The position numbers and the translations under genes were made by a program. Source: Nocardia caishijiensis NBRC 108228 (GTDB lineage: Bacteria > Actinomycetota > Actinomycetes > Mycobacteriales > Mycobacteriaceae). Taken from it: a stretch of 64,000 nucleotides of DNA. Under the pieces are notes generated by a model. The model saw nothing but the letters and a program-made list of their open reading frames with translations, was not told where the DNA came from and did no database searches. Positions 16,619 through 25,819 of this stretch are shown in pieces (position 1 is the first letter of the stretch; each line of letters starts with the position of its first letter). The DNA lies in the NCBI RefSeq assembly GCF_001612825.1, contig NZ_BDBE01000027.1:81576-145575 (forward strand), in the 5' to 3' direction.

Positions 16619-17926
16619 TCAGCGCGGTTCGGTGAGGGTCGGACTCTGCGCCTTGTCGACCTTCGAACCGAGGAACACCGCGAACAACGCCGGACGCCGC
16701 CGCTGCAACTCCAGGCGCCCACCGTCGGCCTCGACCAGGGCACGAGCCAGCGCCAGTCCGACACCGGTCGAGCCGCCCGCCGAGAAACCACGGTCGAAGA
16801 TGTGCGGTGCGAGTTCGTCGCGCACGCCCTCGCCCTCGTCGGCCACCTCCACGCAGATCAGGGGGTCGCGCGCGCTCATCGTCGGGACCGTGCGCACCGA
16901 CACCGTGCAGGTGCCGCCGCCGTGCATGAGCGCGTTGTCGACCAGCACCGTGACCGCCTCACGCAACCGCGACCCGGTGATCGGGGCACGCAGCGACTCG
17001 TCGCCGATCAGGCTCAGTTCCCGGCCCGCCTCGTGGAACGGGTGCGTCCATTCGGCGACGACACCGCGCAGCTCGGCCATCACCGGCACCGGGTCGCGGT
17101 CGGCGGCGTCCTCGGAGCGGGAGGCGCGGACCAGGTCGTCGATGGCGTCGGTGAGCCGGTCGACCTGGGCCATCGCCTCCTCCGCCTCGTGCACGACCTC
17201 GGGATCGTTGTGGGTCGACAGCTCGTCCAGCCGCAACCGCACGGCCGTCAGACGACTGCGCAGCTGGTGGGAGACGTCGGCGACCAGCGCGTGTTCGCGT
17301 TGCAGCCGACCGGCGATCTCGACGGTGGCGGAGTCGAGCACGTCGGAGACCCGGTCGAGTTCGGCGATACCGTGCCTGCGCGGATCGGGCCGGAAATCGC
17401 CCATCGCCAGCCTGGCCGCGCGGGCGGCCACATCGCGCAGCGGGTCGGCGACCCGGCGCGCGGTCACCACGGCCACCGAGAACGCCGCACCGAGCGAGGC
17501 GAGCACCGCCAGCGCCACCGCCGCGACGGCCTGCTCCTGGCGCGCGTGCATGGGTCCGGCGGGCACTTCGAGCCGCAACGACGCCGAGGTCCCCATCGAC
17601 AGCGACTCCACCAGCGGGTCGTCGATCCGCTCGGCGCCGATATCGGCCCGCGCGGCATTGTCGGTCGGGGTGGGGAAGACGACGGTGAGCCTGCCGCCCT
17701 CGGGCACCAACGCCCGGATGGCCCGCACGTCGAGCCCGTCGTGGACGTAACCGTCGACCTGCTCCTGGGCGATCACTTCGGCCGCGATGCGTTCGAGCCT
17801 GCTCTGCAGATCGTTGCGGGTGATGTCCTCCACCCACAGCCACGCGGTGTAGATCAGGGGGACACCGAGCACCACCGTCGTGATGGTCAGGACGGTGAGG
17901 ATCGAACGCAGGATGCGACGGCGCAC
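16619..17926 (-). CDS. Two-component sensor histidine kinase
   Basis: The 435-residue protein has a first membrane helix (LTVLTITTVVLGVPLIYTAW, residues 10-29), an extracytoplasmic sensor of about 100 residues, a second helix near 133-155, a HAMP-like segment (RRVADPLRDVAARAARLAMG), the H-box ALVADVSHQLRSRLTAVR with phospho-acceptor His220, then N-box VTVLVDNALMHGGG and G-boxes VADEGEGV and STGVGLALARALVEADGG. It is transcribed after the response regulator with a 6-bp gap, so it is cotranscribed. The signal is unknown; this pair appears to be inserted in the conserved backbone between the GtrA and PH-domain genes. Confidence 0.92.
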   Translation of the reverse strand: MRRRILRSILTVLTITTVVLGVPLIYTAWLWVEDITRNDLQSRLERIAAEVIAQEQVDGYVHDGLDVRAIRALVPEGGRLTVVFPTPTDNAARADIGAERIDDPLVESLSMGTSASLRLEVPAGPMHARQEQAVAAVALAVLASLGAAFSVAVVTARRVADPLRDVAARAARLAMGDFRPDPRRHGIAELDRVSDVLDSATVEIAGRLQREHALVADVSHQLRSRLTAVRLRLDELSTHNDPEVVHEAEEAMAQVDRLTDAIDDLVRASRSEDAADRDPVPVMAELRGVVAEWTHPFHEAGRELSLIGDESLRAPITGSRLREAVTVLVDNALMHGGGTCTVSVRTVPTMSARDPLICVEVADEGEGVRDELAPHIFDRGFSAGGSTGVGLALARALVEADGGRLELQRRRPALFAVFLGSKVDKAQSPTLTEPR

Positions 17927-17932
17927 GACCAG

Positions 17933-18622
17933 TCAGCCCCGGTGCGTGTCGGTGTTGAGGCGGAAACCAACACCGCGCACGGTGACGATGCGCCGCTCGG
18001 CCATCGGGCCCTCGTCGCCGATCTTGCGACGCAACCAGGACATGTGCATGTCGAGGGTCTTGGAACCGCGCAGGTCGGCATCACCCCACACCTCACGCAG
18101 GATCGTCTCGCGGCCGACGACCTGACCCGCCCGGTCGATGAGGACCTTGAGCAGCTCGTACTCCTTGTTGGCCAGGTTCACCTCGGCCCCGTTCACCAGC
18201 ACCCGCCGCGCCGCCGGTTCCAGGCGGATGCCGCCGACCTCCACCGCGTCGTCCCCGATTCCACTGCGCCGCAACAGTGCTCGTACCCGGGCGAGCAGTT
18301 CGGCGAGGCGGAACGGTTTGCCGACGTAGTCGTCGGCACCGGCGTCGAGGCCGACGACGAAGTCGACCTCGTCGGTGCGGGCGGTGAGCATCAGCACCGC
18401 GATGTCGGCGCCGCTGGCGCGCACCTGCCTGCACACCTCCAACCCGTCCATTCCTGGCAGGCCGAGGTCGAGGATCAGCAGGTCGTGGTCGCCTTCGAGC
18501 GCGCGCCGCAGCACCGCCGGGCCGAAGCGTTCGACGGTGACGGTGTAGCCCTCACGCCCCAGCGCGCGCGACAGGGGTGCGGCGATCGCCTCGTCGTCCT
18601 CGGCCAGAAGTACTGCGGTCAT
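17933..18622 (-). CDS. OmpR-family response regulator
   Basis: The 229-residue protein has a receiver domain (AVLLAEDDEAI at residues 3-13 with acidic pocket, phospho-acceptor Asp52 in LLILDLGLPGMDG, and the conserved Lys in ADDYVGKPF) and a C-terminal winged-helix domain (LVNGAEVNLANKEYELLKVL...VWGDADLRGSKTLDMHMSWLRRKIG). It is the partner of the histidine kinase downstream. TAACCT six bases before the ATG suggests a leaderless promoter. Targets are not evident from the window. Confidence 0.94.
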   Translation of the reverse strand: MTAVLLAEDDEAIAAPLSRALGREGYTVTVERFGPAVLRRALEGDHDLLILDLGLPGMDGLEVCRQVRASGADIAVLMLTARTDEVDFVVGLDAGADDYVGKPFRLAELLARVRALLRRSGIGDDAVEVGGIRLEPAARRVLVNGAEVNLANKEYELLKVLIDRAGQVVGRETILREVWGDADLRGSKTLDMHMSWLRRKIGDEGPMAERRIVTVRGVGFRLNTDTHRG

Positions 18623-18628
18623 GTGCCC

Positions 18629-18634
18629 AGGTTA
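18629..18634 (-). promoter_or_regulatory. -10 hexamer, leaderless promoter of response regulator
   Basis: TAACCT on the minus strand ends six bases before the ATG at 18622. Confidence 0.45.
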
Positions 18635-18653
18635 AGTGGTCTGGACCCGCGGC

Positions 18654-19187
18654 TCACCGATAGCCGCCACCCCAGTGCTGATCGGTCGGCGACCGGCCCG
18701 CCTCGAAAACCTGGTGGTAGAGCAGCGAGTGCACCTGCTGCACCTGGGGGATGTCGTCGTATTCGAGCGGTTCCTCCGACGACGACCCGATGATCAGGGT
18801 GCCGGTGCCGAGCAGCCGGTCGAAGATGCCGTGGCTGAACTGCACGCTGGAGATGCGGCTGAGCGGGATGTCGATACCGGTGTGGGTGAGCACACCCTCC
18901 CGAACCAGCACCCGCCGCTGGGTGACGATGAAATGCGTTGTCTTCCAGGCGATCACCCGCACGATCACGCGCCAGGCGATGACCCCGAACCAGATCAGGC
19001 CGATGAGCACCAGCAGCACGGTTCGCACGTGCCCGGTGGTGTTACGCCAGGCCAGCCCGCCGAGGAAACCGGCGAGAGCGGTGGCGACGATCAGCGTGAC
19101 GATGGGCCACACCAGCATCTTCCAATGCGGATGGCGGTGCAGGATCAGCTGCTCGTCGGGCGCGAGGACATCCTCCGGGTAACCCAT
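18654..19187 (-). CDS. PH-domain (bPH2) membrane protein, Rv3278c-like
   Basis: The 177-residue protein has an N-terminal GYPEDVLAPDEQLILHRHPHW, two adjacent membrane helices (LVWPIVTLIVATALAGFLGG and VLLVLIGLIWFGVIAWRVI), then a bacterial PH2 (YdbT-like) domain: FIVTQRRVLVREGVLTHTGI, DIPLSRISSVQFSHGIFDRLLG and GTLIIGSSSEEPLEYDDIPQ. Such proteins sit on the inner membrane with unknown function. The start at 19187 is chosen because TACTGT lies six bases upstream and the protein begins with the conserved MGYPE. Position next to birA agrees with M. tuberculosis Rv3278c. Confidence 0.86.
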   Translation of the reverse strand: MGYPEDVLAPDEQLILHRHPHWKMLVWPIVTLIVATALAGFLGGLAWRNTTGHVRTVLLVLIGLIWFGVIAWRVIVRVIAWKTTHFIVTQRRVLVREGVLTHTGIDIPLSRISSVQFSHGIFDRLLGTGTLIIGSSSEEPLEYDDIPQVQQVHSLLYHQVFEAGRSPTDQHWGGGYR

Positions 19188-19193
19188 ACGCGC

Positions 19194-19199
19194 ACAGTA
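19194..19199 (-). promoter_or_regulatory. -10 hexamer, leaderless promoter of PH-domain gene
   Basis: TACTGT on the minus strand ends six bases before the ATG at 19187. Confidence 0.45.
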
Positions 19200-19314
19200 C
19201 CGCGCGATGACGGTGCATTTCTCGATGCCACGGCCGAGGCGATACCCTGTCTTGCGCGCTAGAAGCCAGGTTTTGCCCATTTCTCCTTGCTCGACAACGA
19301 CAGTGGAGGCTCGC

Positions 19315-20283
19315 GTGACCAAAGCTCTGACTCAGCTCGAAATCCTCACCGCTCTCGAACCCGTCGCCGAACAGAATCTGAACCGGCACCTGTCCATCGC
19401 CAAGGACTGGCATCCGCACGACTATGTGCCGTGGGACGAGGGCCGCAATTTCGCCGCGATGGGCGGAATCGATTGGGAGCCGGAACAATCCAAGCTCACC
19501 GATATCGCCAAGGCTGCGATGATCACCAATCTGCTCACCGAGGACAACCTGCCCTCCTATCACCGGGAGATCGCCGAGAACTTCTCCCAGGACGGCGCCT
19601 GGGGTACCTGGGTGGGCCGGTGGACCGCCGAGGAGAACCGGCACGGCATCGTCATCCGCGACTATCTGGTCGTCACCCGCGGCGTCGATCCGGTGGCGCT
19701 GGAGAACGCCAGGATGATCCACATGACCCAGGGTGCGCACGCACCGGCGAACTGGGGCGGCTTCCTGGTCAACGTCGCGTACGTGACGTTCCAGGAGCTG
19801 GCCACCCGGGTGAGCCACCGCAACACCGGCCGCGTCTGCGACGACGCCGTCGCCGACCGGATGCTCGCCCGCGTTGCCACCGACGAGAACCTGCACATGA
19901 TCTTCTACCGCAACCTGTGCGCGGCCGCGCTCGACCTGGTCCCCGATCAGGCGATGCCCGCGATCACCAAGGTGCTCACCAACTTCCAGATGCCCGGCGC
20001 GGGCATGCCGAACTGGCGGCGCAACGGTGTGCTGATGGCCAAGCACGGGATCTACGACCTGCGCCAGCATCTCGACGAGGTGGTGCTCCCGGTGCTCAAG
20101 CAGTGGAACGTCTTCGGGCGCGACGACTTCGGGCCGCGCGGCGAGGCGGCGCGCGACGAGCTGGCGCAGTTCCTGGCCAAGCTGGAGAAGGACGTGCTGA
20201 AGTTCGAGGAGCAGCGTGACCGGTTGCTCGCCCGCGAGCGCGAGGTGGCCGAACGCCAGGGAGTCGGCGCGGCCGCACGCTGA
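19315..20283 (+). CDS. Acyl-ACP desaturase, DesA type
   Basis: The 322-residue protein is a soluble di-iron acyl-ACP desaturase close to mycobacterial DesA1. Iron ligands are visible in LTEDNLPSYHRE near residues 75-86, WTAEENRHGIVIRDYL near 103-118, VTFQELATRVSHRNTG, and ADENLHMIFYRNL with the second ExxH. It should put a double bond into acyl-ACP during membrane lipid or mycolic-acid meromycolate synthesis. GTG at 19315 has GGAGG upstream. Its insertion between the PH-domain and birA genes differs from M. tuberculosis, where desA genes are elsewhere, so it seems a lineage-specific placement beside the acyl-CoA carboxylase block. Confidence 0.92.
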   Translation: MTKALTQLEILTALEPVAEQNLNRHLSIAKDWHPHDYVPWDEGRNFAAMGGIDWEPEQSKLTDIAKAAMITNLLTEDNLPSYHREIAENFSQDGAWGTWVGRWTAEENRHGIVIRDYLVVTRGVDPVALENARMIHMTQGAHAPANWGGFLVNVAYVTFQELATRVSHRNTGRVCDDAVADRMLARVATDENLHMIFYRNLCAAALDLVPDQAMPAITKVLTNFQMPGAGMPNWRRNGVLMAKHGIYDLRQHLDEVVLPVLKQWNVFGRDDFGPRGEAARDELAQFLAKLEKDVLKFEEQRDRLLAREREVAERQGVGAAAR

Positions 20284-20353
20284 TCAGCGGCGGTCCGGCT
20301 CGTCGGTCGGGCGCCCGTGGTGCAGACGCCAGGGTGCCCGAGCGGCGGGCCGG

Positions 20354-21151
20354 TCAGTACTGTCCGCGCAGGTGGGTCACGTCGCCCGCCGACACCGCCT
20401 GGTCACCGATCAGCAGTCGACCCGTTTCGTCGACACCGGTCGCGACGCCGGTGAGCACCTTCCCGCCCGGTAGTTCGGCCCGCACGTTCACCCCGATGGT
20501 CGCGCACCGCTCCCGATAGGCCGCCGCGAGTTCGTCGGTGGCCCACCCGGCCCGTTCCCAGTCGGTGAACCGGCGGGCGAACTCGCTCAGGATCGCGGCG
20601 GCGAGCACGGTGCGGTCAGTGGTCTCGGCACCGGCCAGCGCGAGCGAAGTGGCATGCGGGACCGGCAGTTCCGACTGGTCGAGGTCGACATTGAGGCCGA
20701 CACCGACCACCACGGCGGGTGCGATGCCGGTGGCGGCCACCTCCGCGAGGATGCCCGCGAGCTTGCGGTTGTCGAGCAGGACGTCGTTGGGCCACTTCAG
20801 TTCCGGCGAGAGACCCGCGGTGCCGCGCAACGCGTCGACCACCGCGATACCGGTGAGCAACGGCAACCAGCCCAGCGCCACCGGGTCGATCCCCGGCAAC
20901 CGGACCAGGATCGACAGCGAGATCTGCGCCCGCGGCGGACTCACCCACTCGCGCGCGTGCCGTCCGCGCCCGGCGACCTGCTCCTCGGCGAGCAGTGCCT
21001 GCCGGTCGACAGCGGGATCGGCCGCGCGGGCAACCAGATCGGCATTGGTCGAACCGGTCGATTCGACGACATCGATCCGGTCGAAGAACACCGGTGCCGG
21101 GGAGACGAGAGAGCCGCGCAGACGCTGCGCATCGATCGGTGCCCTGTTCAT
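20354..21151 (-). CDS. birA: Biotin--[acetyl-CoA-carboxylase] ligase
   Basis: BirA attaches biotin to the carrier lysine of acyl-CoA carboxylase. The 265-residue protein shows VVESTGSTNADLVARAA near residues 27-43, the biotin-binding loop AEEQVAGRGRHAREWVSPP near 55-73, LKWPNDVLLDNRKLAGILAE near 118-137, and VVGVGLNVDLDQSELP, with a short C-terminal SH3-like domain. It lacks an N-terminal DNA-binding domain, so it is a group I ligase and not the biotin repressor. It is divergent from accD5, which shares the intergenic region; its substrate AccA3 is 5 kb downstream. Confidence 0.95.
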   Translation of the reverse strand: MNRAPIDAQRLRGSLVSPAPVFFDRIDVVESTGSTNADLVARAADPAVDRQALLAEEQVAGRGRHAREWVSPPRAQISLSILVRLPGIDPVALGWLPLLTGIAVVDALRGTAGLSPELKWPNDVLLDNRKLAGILAEVAATGIAPAVVVGVGLNVDLDQSELPVPHATSLALAGAETTDRTVLAAAILSEFARRFTDWERAGWATDELAAAYRERCATIGVNVRAELPGGKVLTGVATGVDETGRLLIGDQAVSAGDVTHLRGQY

Positions 21152-21158
21152 TCCCGGA

Positions 21159-21164
21159 ACGCTA
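21159..21164 (-). promoter_or_regulatory. -10 hexamer, leaderless promoter of birA
   Basis: TAGCGT on the minus strand ends seven bases before the ATG at 21151. Confidence 0.45.
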
Positions 21165-21212
21165 CCCGCCCTCGCGTGCTATAGGGCATCACCACACCTA
21201 GCTGCGGTTTCT

Positions 21213-21226
21213 GTACTGACCGGTAG
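21213..21226 (+). promoter_or_regulatory. Putative operator between birA and accD5
   Basis: GTACTGACCGGTAG contains the same 12-base core as the site upstream of pntAA and matches the accA3 site at 11 of 12 positions. It lies 48 bases before the accD5 start and 61 before that of birA. Confidence 0.55.
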
Positions 21227-21260
21227 GCGTACTGCCGTAGTGCGGGGCGGTGTCACTCGT

Positions 21261-21266
21261 TACACT
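21261..21266 (+). promoter_or_regulatory. -10 hexamer, leaderless promoter of accD5
   Basis: TACACT ends eight bases before the ATG at 21275, with no Shine-Dalgarno sequence. The surrounding CACT-N4-ACACTCGC is repeated at the accA3 promoter. Confidence 0.5.
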
Positions 21267-21274
21267 CGCAACCC

Positions 21275-22915
21275 ATGACGAGTGTCCAGCAGCAGCCCGC
21301 GTCGGAATCGGCGGGCGCCCCCGACATCCACACCACCGCCGGGAAGCTGGCTGATCTGCGGAATCGGCTGGAAGAAGCGCAACACCCGATGGGTGAGGCC
21401 GCGGTCGACAAGGTCCACGCCAAGGGCAAGATGACCGCGCGCGAGCGCATCCTCGCCCTGGTCGACGAGGGCTCCTTCGTCGAGCTCGACGCCCTGGCCA
21501 AGCACCGCAGCGTGAACTTCGGGCTGGAGAACAACCGTCCGACCGGTGACGGTGTTGTCACCGGCTACGGCACCATCGACGGTCGCGACGTGTGCCTGTT
21601 CTCCCAGGACGTCACCGTCTTCGGTGGCTCGCTCGGCGAGGTGTACGGCGAGAAGATCGTCAAGGTGATGGACCTGGCGATCAAGACCGGCCGCCCGCTG
21701 GTCGGCATCAACGAGGGCGCGGGCGCGCGCATCCAGGAGGGCGTCGTCTCCCTCGGCCTCTACGGGGAGATCTTCCACCGCAACGTGCAGGCCTCCGGCG
21801 TGATCCCGCAGATCTCGCTGATCATGGGCGCCGCCGCCGGTGGACACGTGTACTCCCCCGCGCTCACCGACTTCGTGGTGATGGTCGATCAGACCTCGCA
21901 GATGTTCGTCACCGGCCCCGACGTGATCAAGACCGTCACCGGTGAAGAGGTCAGCATGGAGGACCTCGGCGGCGCGCACACCCACATGGTGAAGTCCGGC
22001 GTCGCCCACTACGTGGCCTCCGGCGAGCAGGACGCGCTGGACTACGTCAAGGACCTGCTGAGCTACCTGCCGAGCAACAACCGCGCCGAGGCGCCCCGCA
22101 CCGCGCCGACCGACCCGATCGACGGTGCCATCGAGGAATCCCTCACCGACGAGGACCTCGAGCTCGACACGATCATCCCGGACTCGCCGAACCAGCCGTA
22201 CGACATGCACGAGGTGATCACCCGGCTGCTCGACGACGACGAGTTCCTCGAGGTGCAGGCCGAGCGCGCGATGAACATCATCTGCGGTTTCGGTCGCGTC
22301 GACGGCCGCAGCGTCGGCATCGTCGCCAACCAGCCGACCCAGTTCGCCGGTTGCCTCGACATCGACGCCTCGGAGAAGGCCGCGCGCTTCGTGCGCACTT
22401 GCGACGCCTTCAACATCCCGATCATCACCCTGGTGGACGTGCCCGGCTTCCTGCCCGGCACCGGCCAGGAGTACAACGGCATCATCCGCCGCGGCGCGAA
22501 GCTGCTCTATGCCTACGGTGAGGCCACTGTGGGCAAGATCACGATCATCACCCGCAAGGCTTATGGCGGCGCCTACGACGTGATGGGTTCCAAGCACATG
22601 GGTGCCGATGTGAACCTCGCGTGGCCCACCGCGCAGATCGCCGTGATGGGTGCCTCGGGCGCCGTCGGGTTCGTCTACCGCAAACAGCTGGCAGAGGCCG
22701 CCCAGAACGGCGCCGATGTCGACGCTTTGCGCCTCGAGCTGCAGAACGAGTACGAGGACACCCTCGTCAACCCGTACGTGGCGGCGGAGCGTGGCTACGT
22801 CGACGCGGTCATCCCGCCGTCGCACACCCGTGGCCAGATCGTGTCGGCGCTGCGGCTGCTCGAGCGCAAAATGGTGACCCTTCCGCCGAAGAAACACGGC
22901 AACATTCCGCTCTGA
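21275..22915 (+). CDS. accD5: Acyl-CoA carboxylase carboxyltransferase beta subunit
   Basis: AccD5 transfers CO2 from biotin on AccA3 to propionyl-CoA (and acetyl-CoA) to make methylmalonyl/malonyl-CoA for branched and ordinary fatty acids. The 546-residue protein has [18 protein letters not shown] near residues 50-67, acyl-CoA loop [14 protein letters not shown] near 143-156, first oxyanion glycines [16 protein letters not shown] near 184-200, and second-half motifs [28 protein letters not shown] and [23 protein letters not shown]. It matches mycobacterial AccD5 end to end. It heads accD5-accE5-maf. A leaderless promoter and the shared operator-like motif precede it. Confidence 0.95.
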   Translation: MTSVQQQPASESAGAPDIHTTAGKLADLRNRLEEAQHPMGEAAVDKVHAKGKMTARERILALVDEGSFVELDALAKHRSVNFGLENNRPTGDGVVTGYGTIDGRDVCLFSQDVTVFGGSLGEVYGEKIVKVMDLAIKTGRPLVGINEGAGARIQEGVVSLGLYGEIFHRNVQASGVIPQISLIMGAAAGGHVYSPALTDFVVMVDQTSQMFVTGPDVIKTVTGEEVSMEDLGGAHTHMVKSGVAHYVASGEQDALDYVKDLLSYLPSNNRAEAPRTAPTDPIDGAIEESLTDEDLELDTIIPDSPNQPYDMHEVITRLLDDDEFLEVQAERAMNIICGFGRVDGRSVGIVANQPTQFAGCLDIDASEKAARFVRTCDAFNIPIITLVDVPGFLPGTGQEYNGIIRRGAKLLYAYGEATVGKITIITRKAYGGAYDVMGSKHMGADVNLAWPTAQIAVMGASGAVGFVYRKQLAEAAQNGADVDALRLELQNEYEDTLVNPYVAAERGYVDAVIPPSHTRGQIVSALRLLERKMVTLPPKKHGNIPL

Positions 22916-23044
22916 AAACGCGATATTCCTCGTGTGCCGCGCACACTTGTTGGGGAAATCAACTATTGCCCGGGGCTGTTGTACCGGGAATGATCGCGGA
23001 CACCGCGCCGTGAACCGAAGTACGCGCAGGAAGGATCTGGCACT

Positions 23045-23374
23045 GTGACCACTGTGGCAGAAGAAGACGTGCTGACCGCCGCCGAGCTCGAGCTCGCCGT
23101 CGAACCACTCGTCGACGAGGTCGAGCTGTCAACCGACACGCCGACCGAGGCACCGGCGCGATCCGCCGGTGAGCCGCTGTTCCGCATTCTGAAGGGCGCC
23201 CCGACCGACGAGGACGTCGCGGCACTGGTCGCGGTGCTCGGCGCCGCCGCCGCGAACGCACCCGCGGCCTCGGAGCGTCAGCCGGTCGACGGCTGGGGCC
23301 GGGCGACGCTGATGCACCGGGGTTCGTCCCCGTTCTCGCCGTACGTGTACCCGCTGCTGTCGCACCTGCGCTGA
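23045..23374 (+). CDS. accE5: Acyl-CoA carboxylase epsilon subunit
   Basis: AccE5 is the small regulatory subunit that binds AccD5 and stimulates the AccA3-AccD5 complex. The 109-residue protein has an acidic, low-complexity first half and a C-terminal [20 protein letters not shown] and [20 protein letters not shown], the conserved part of actinobacterial epsilon subunits. GTG start at 23045 has AGGAAGGA nine bases upstream. It follows accD5 after 129 bp and precedes maf by two bases. Confidence 0.9.
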   Translation: MTTVAEEDVLTAAELELAVEPLVDEVELSTDTPTEAPARSAGEPLFRILKGAPTDEDVAALVAVLGAAAANAPAASERQPVDGWGRATLMHRGSSPFSPYVYPLLSHLR

Positions 23375-23376
23375 GG

Positions 23377-24012
23377 GTGACCCGGCTGGTCTTGGCCTCC
23401 GCGTCCCCCGCCCGGCTCGGGGTGCTCCGGACGGCGGGTATCGATCCCGTCGTCCGCGTCTCCGGGGTCGACGAGGACGCGGTGTCGGCCGCGCTTCCCC
23501 CTGATACCTCCGCCGACGGCGTCGTCGTCGCCCTGGCCCGGGCCAAGGCGCTCGACGTGGCCGGTTCCATTCCCGAGCTCGCCGCCGACTGTGTCGTCGT
23601 CGGTTGCGACTCGATGCTGCTCGTCGACGGGCGGCTGCAAGGTAAACCGCACACCCCCGAGGTGGCGCGCGAGCGCTGGGCGAGCATGGCCGGGCGCAGC
23701 GCCGACCTGCTCACCGGTCACTGTGTGCTCCGCCTGCGCGACGGTGAGATCGTCGCGGAATCGGCCGAGTGCAGTTCGACCACCGTGCATTTCGCGAAAC
23801 CAGGACCCGACGAGCTGGCGGCCTATATCGCCACCGGCGAACCACTGCAGGTCGCGGGCGCGTTCACGCTCGACGGTCTCGGCGGTTGGTTCGTCGACCG
23901 GATCGAGGGCGACCCGTCGAGCGTCATCGGGATCGGGCTACCACTGCTGCGCAGGCTGCTCGAAGACGTCGGTGTCGGTGTCACGCAACTGTGGCGGGAC
24001 GCGCGGTCCTGA
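23377..24012 (+). CDS. maf: Maf-like nucleoside triphosphate pyrophosphatase
   Basis: Maf proteins hydrolyse non-canonical or pyrimidine nucleoside triphosphates and have been linked to septum control. The 211-residue protein begins [20 protein letters not shown], the Maf signature with the SxxR phosphate-binding loop, has [20 protein letters not shown] near residues 68-87 with acidic catalytic residues, and [11 protein letters not shown] and [20 protein letters not shown] later. GTG at 23377 begins two bases after the accE5 stop. Its 3' end overlaps the convergent regulator gene by 75 bp. Confidence 0.92.
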   Translation: MTRLVLASASPARLGVLRTAGIDPVVRVSGVDEDAVSAALPPDTSADGVVVALARAKALDVAGSIPELAADCVVVGCDSMLLVDGRLQGKPHTPEVARERWASMAGRSADLLTGHCVLRLRDGEIVAESAECSSTTVHFAKPGPDELAAYIATGEPLQVAGAFTLDGLGGWFVDRIEGDPSSVIGIGLPLLRRLLEDVGVGVTQLWRDARS

Positions 24013-24750
24013 CGGCGTGATCATCCGCTGACCGCCCGGCTCCTCGCTGACGGTCGCGCGGACCGGGCGCTCGACCGTGCCGTGCTCCTCGAACTCACCC
24101 TCGGGGCTCTCGGCACCGAGGGTGAGTTCGAGCTTGGCGTTGCACAGTTCCGGCTCGGTGAACGGGTGCAGTCGCACCTCGACCCGACCGCGCGCGCCGT
24201 TGCGTTCGAGCACCTCGCGCATCAATCCCACGTGCACGCCGCACACCACCTCCGCGTGTGAGCGGGCCAGTTCGCGCAGCGGGCAGGCGGTGAGATTGAT
24301 CTGTACGTGCTCGTCGGTCTCGCCGACCGGGTCCTTCTCCGGCGCGAAGCCGAGTTCCGACATCAGCGACATGGTGATGTCGCGCGCGTCGGCGAGCGTT
24401 TCCACCTGGTGGGAGCCGATATCCATGCGCCGCCCCCAGGCGCGGCCCGCCTCGATCGCGGCCGCGGAGCGGGTGAGCGGATCGGGTCCGAGGTGGTCGG
24501 CGAGCACCTGGGCCAGTTCCTGGTACCCGACCGAGCGCTGTACCGCGCGGTAGCCGATGCGAGGTCGGCCACGTCCGCGCGGGGGTTGCTGGAACTGGCG
24601 GACGAGCGATTCGCGGGTGAGAACGTCGAGGTGGAAACGGACGGTGGTGACGTGCTGTCCGGTGATGCGGGCCAGTTCCTGGGCATCGAGGGGCTCGGTG
24701 GCGCCACGTAGGATCGCGAGCAGTCGCCGTCGCGGCCATGAATCGGACAT
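23938..24750 (-). CDS. Winged-helix regulator with three cysteines (COG2345/SufR-like)
   Basis: The 270-residue protein has an N-terminal ArsR-like winged helix ([20 protein letters not shown], then [20 protein letters not shown] near residues 29-48) followed by a basic [13 protein letters not shown] hairpin and a sensory domain. That domain contains [18 protein letters not shown] with Cys156 and Cys170, and a third, Cys203, in ELCNAKLEL. This spacing resembles the iron-sulfur ligands of SufR-type repressors, so redox or Fe-S sensing is plausible but not shown. GAGGAGGGG precedes the ATG. It is divergent from sseA, a sulfurtransferase-like gene, and overlaps maf at its 3' end by 75 bp. I see no suf genes nearby. 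Confidence 0.8.
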   Translation of the reverse strand: MSDSWPRRRLLAILRGATEPLDAQELARITGQHVTTVRFHLDVLTRESLVRQFQQPPRGRGRPRIGYRAVQRSVGYQELAQVLADHLGPDPLTRSAAAIEAGRAWGRRMDIGSHQVETLADARDITMSLMSELGFAPEKDPVGETDEHVQINLTACPLRELARSHAEVVCGVHVGLMREVLERNGARGRVEVRLHPFTEPELCNAKLELTLGAESPEGEFEEHGTVERPVRATVSEEPGGQRMITPSGPRVPPQLRDTDTDVFEQPAQQW

Positions 24751-24900
24751 AGCTCACCCCTCCTCTCCAGAGACTTTATCGGACAGCTCTGCGCTTTATT
24801 CGCCCATTGCGTCGATTCGTGATGTGCCACCACAGACATACCATCGGCTACGGCCTCGACACTGCCGCACCCGCCCAACTCTCGCGTGAAGGACCACACC

Positions 24901-25776
24901 GTGCCCGTCGCCCCGGATCCGCACCCCGCCTTCGGTTCCTACGCAGTCCCGCATCGATTGGTAACCACCGAATGGCTGTCCGCAAACATCGGGGTGCCCG
25001 GTGTGAAGGTCGTCGAATCCAACGACGACATTCTTCTCTACGACATCGGGCATGTGCCCGGCGCGGTCAAGATCGACTGGCGTGGTGACCTGAGCGACCC
25101 GGTGACCCGCGACTACATCGACGGTCACCGGTTCACCGAACTGATGCGCGCCAAGGGTATCCGGCGTGAAGACACCGTGGTGATCTACGGCGACCGCGGC
25201 AATGCCCAAGCCGCGCACACCGCCTGGATCTTCACCTTGTTCGGCCACGACGACGTGCGCCTGCTCGACGGTGGCCGCGACGCCTGGATCTCCGAGGAAC
25301 GCGACACCACCTTCGACCTGCCCTTCCCCGAGCGCAGCGACTACCCGGCGGTCGAGCGTGACGACGCGACCGCCCGCGCGTTCCGCGAGGAGGTCCTCGC
25401 CCGGCTCGGCCGCCCGCTCGTCGACGTGCGCTCGCCCCAGGAGTACGCGGGCACCGACAGCAAGGAGCCCGAGGCACAACGTGCGGGCCATGTGCCAACC
25501 GCCGTTAACATCCCGTGGACATCGGCCTGCTCACCGGATGGAAGATTCCGTTCGCGCGCCGAACTCGACGAGATCTATGGCGCCCTGCCCGCCGAGGATC
25601 TCGTGGTCTACAGCCGGGTCGGCGAGCGCTCTAGCCACACCTGGTTCGTCCTGACCTTCCTGCTCGGCCGCAGGTCGGTGCGCAATTACGACGGTTCGTG
25701 GATCGAATGGGGCAACTCGGTTCGCCTGCCGATCGCCGCGGGCGACGAACCGGGCACCGTCGATCAGCCGAATTGA
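24901..25776 (+). CDS. sseA: Rhodanese-like protein SseA, catalytic Cys replaced by Ser
   Basis: The 291-residue protein has two rhodanese domains and matches mycobacterial thiosulfate sulfurtransferase Sse[21 protein letters not shown] (residues 45-64), [31 protein letters not shown], then [13 protein letters not shown] and [20 protein letters not shown]. The active-site loop of the C-terminal domain, normally YC-R-x-G-E-R, reads YSRVGER: residue 238 is Ser (AGC at 25612-25614, one base from TGC). It may therefore lack classical sulfurtransferase activity. Start is the GTG at 24901, with AAGGA seven bases upstream, as in family members; another GTG at 24886 is in frame. It lies between maf and accA3 as in M. 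tuberculosis. Confidence 0.9.
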   Translation: MPVAPDPHPAFGSYAVPHRLVTTEWLSANIGVPGVKVVESNDDILLYDIGHVPGAVKIDWRGDLSDPVTRDYIDGHRFTELMRAKGIRREDTVVIYGDRGNAQAAHTAWIFTLFGHDDVRLLDGGRDAWISEERDTTFDLPFPERSDYPAVERDDATARAFREEVLARLGRPLVDVRSPQEYAGTDSKEPEAQRAGHVPTAVNIPWTSACSPDGRFRSRAELDEIYGALPAEDLVVYSRVGERSSHTWFVLTFLLGRRSVRNYDGSWIEWGNSVRLPIAAGDEPGTVDQPN

Positions 25777-25819
25777 AACGGGTTCACAGGTCGACGTGCC
25801 GCGTAGTGTGACCTACGAC

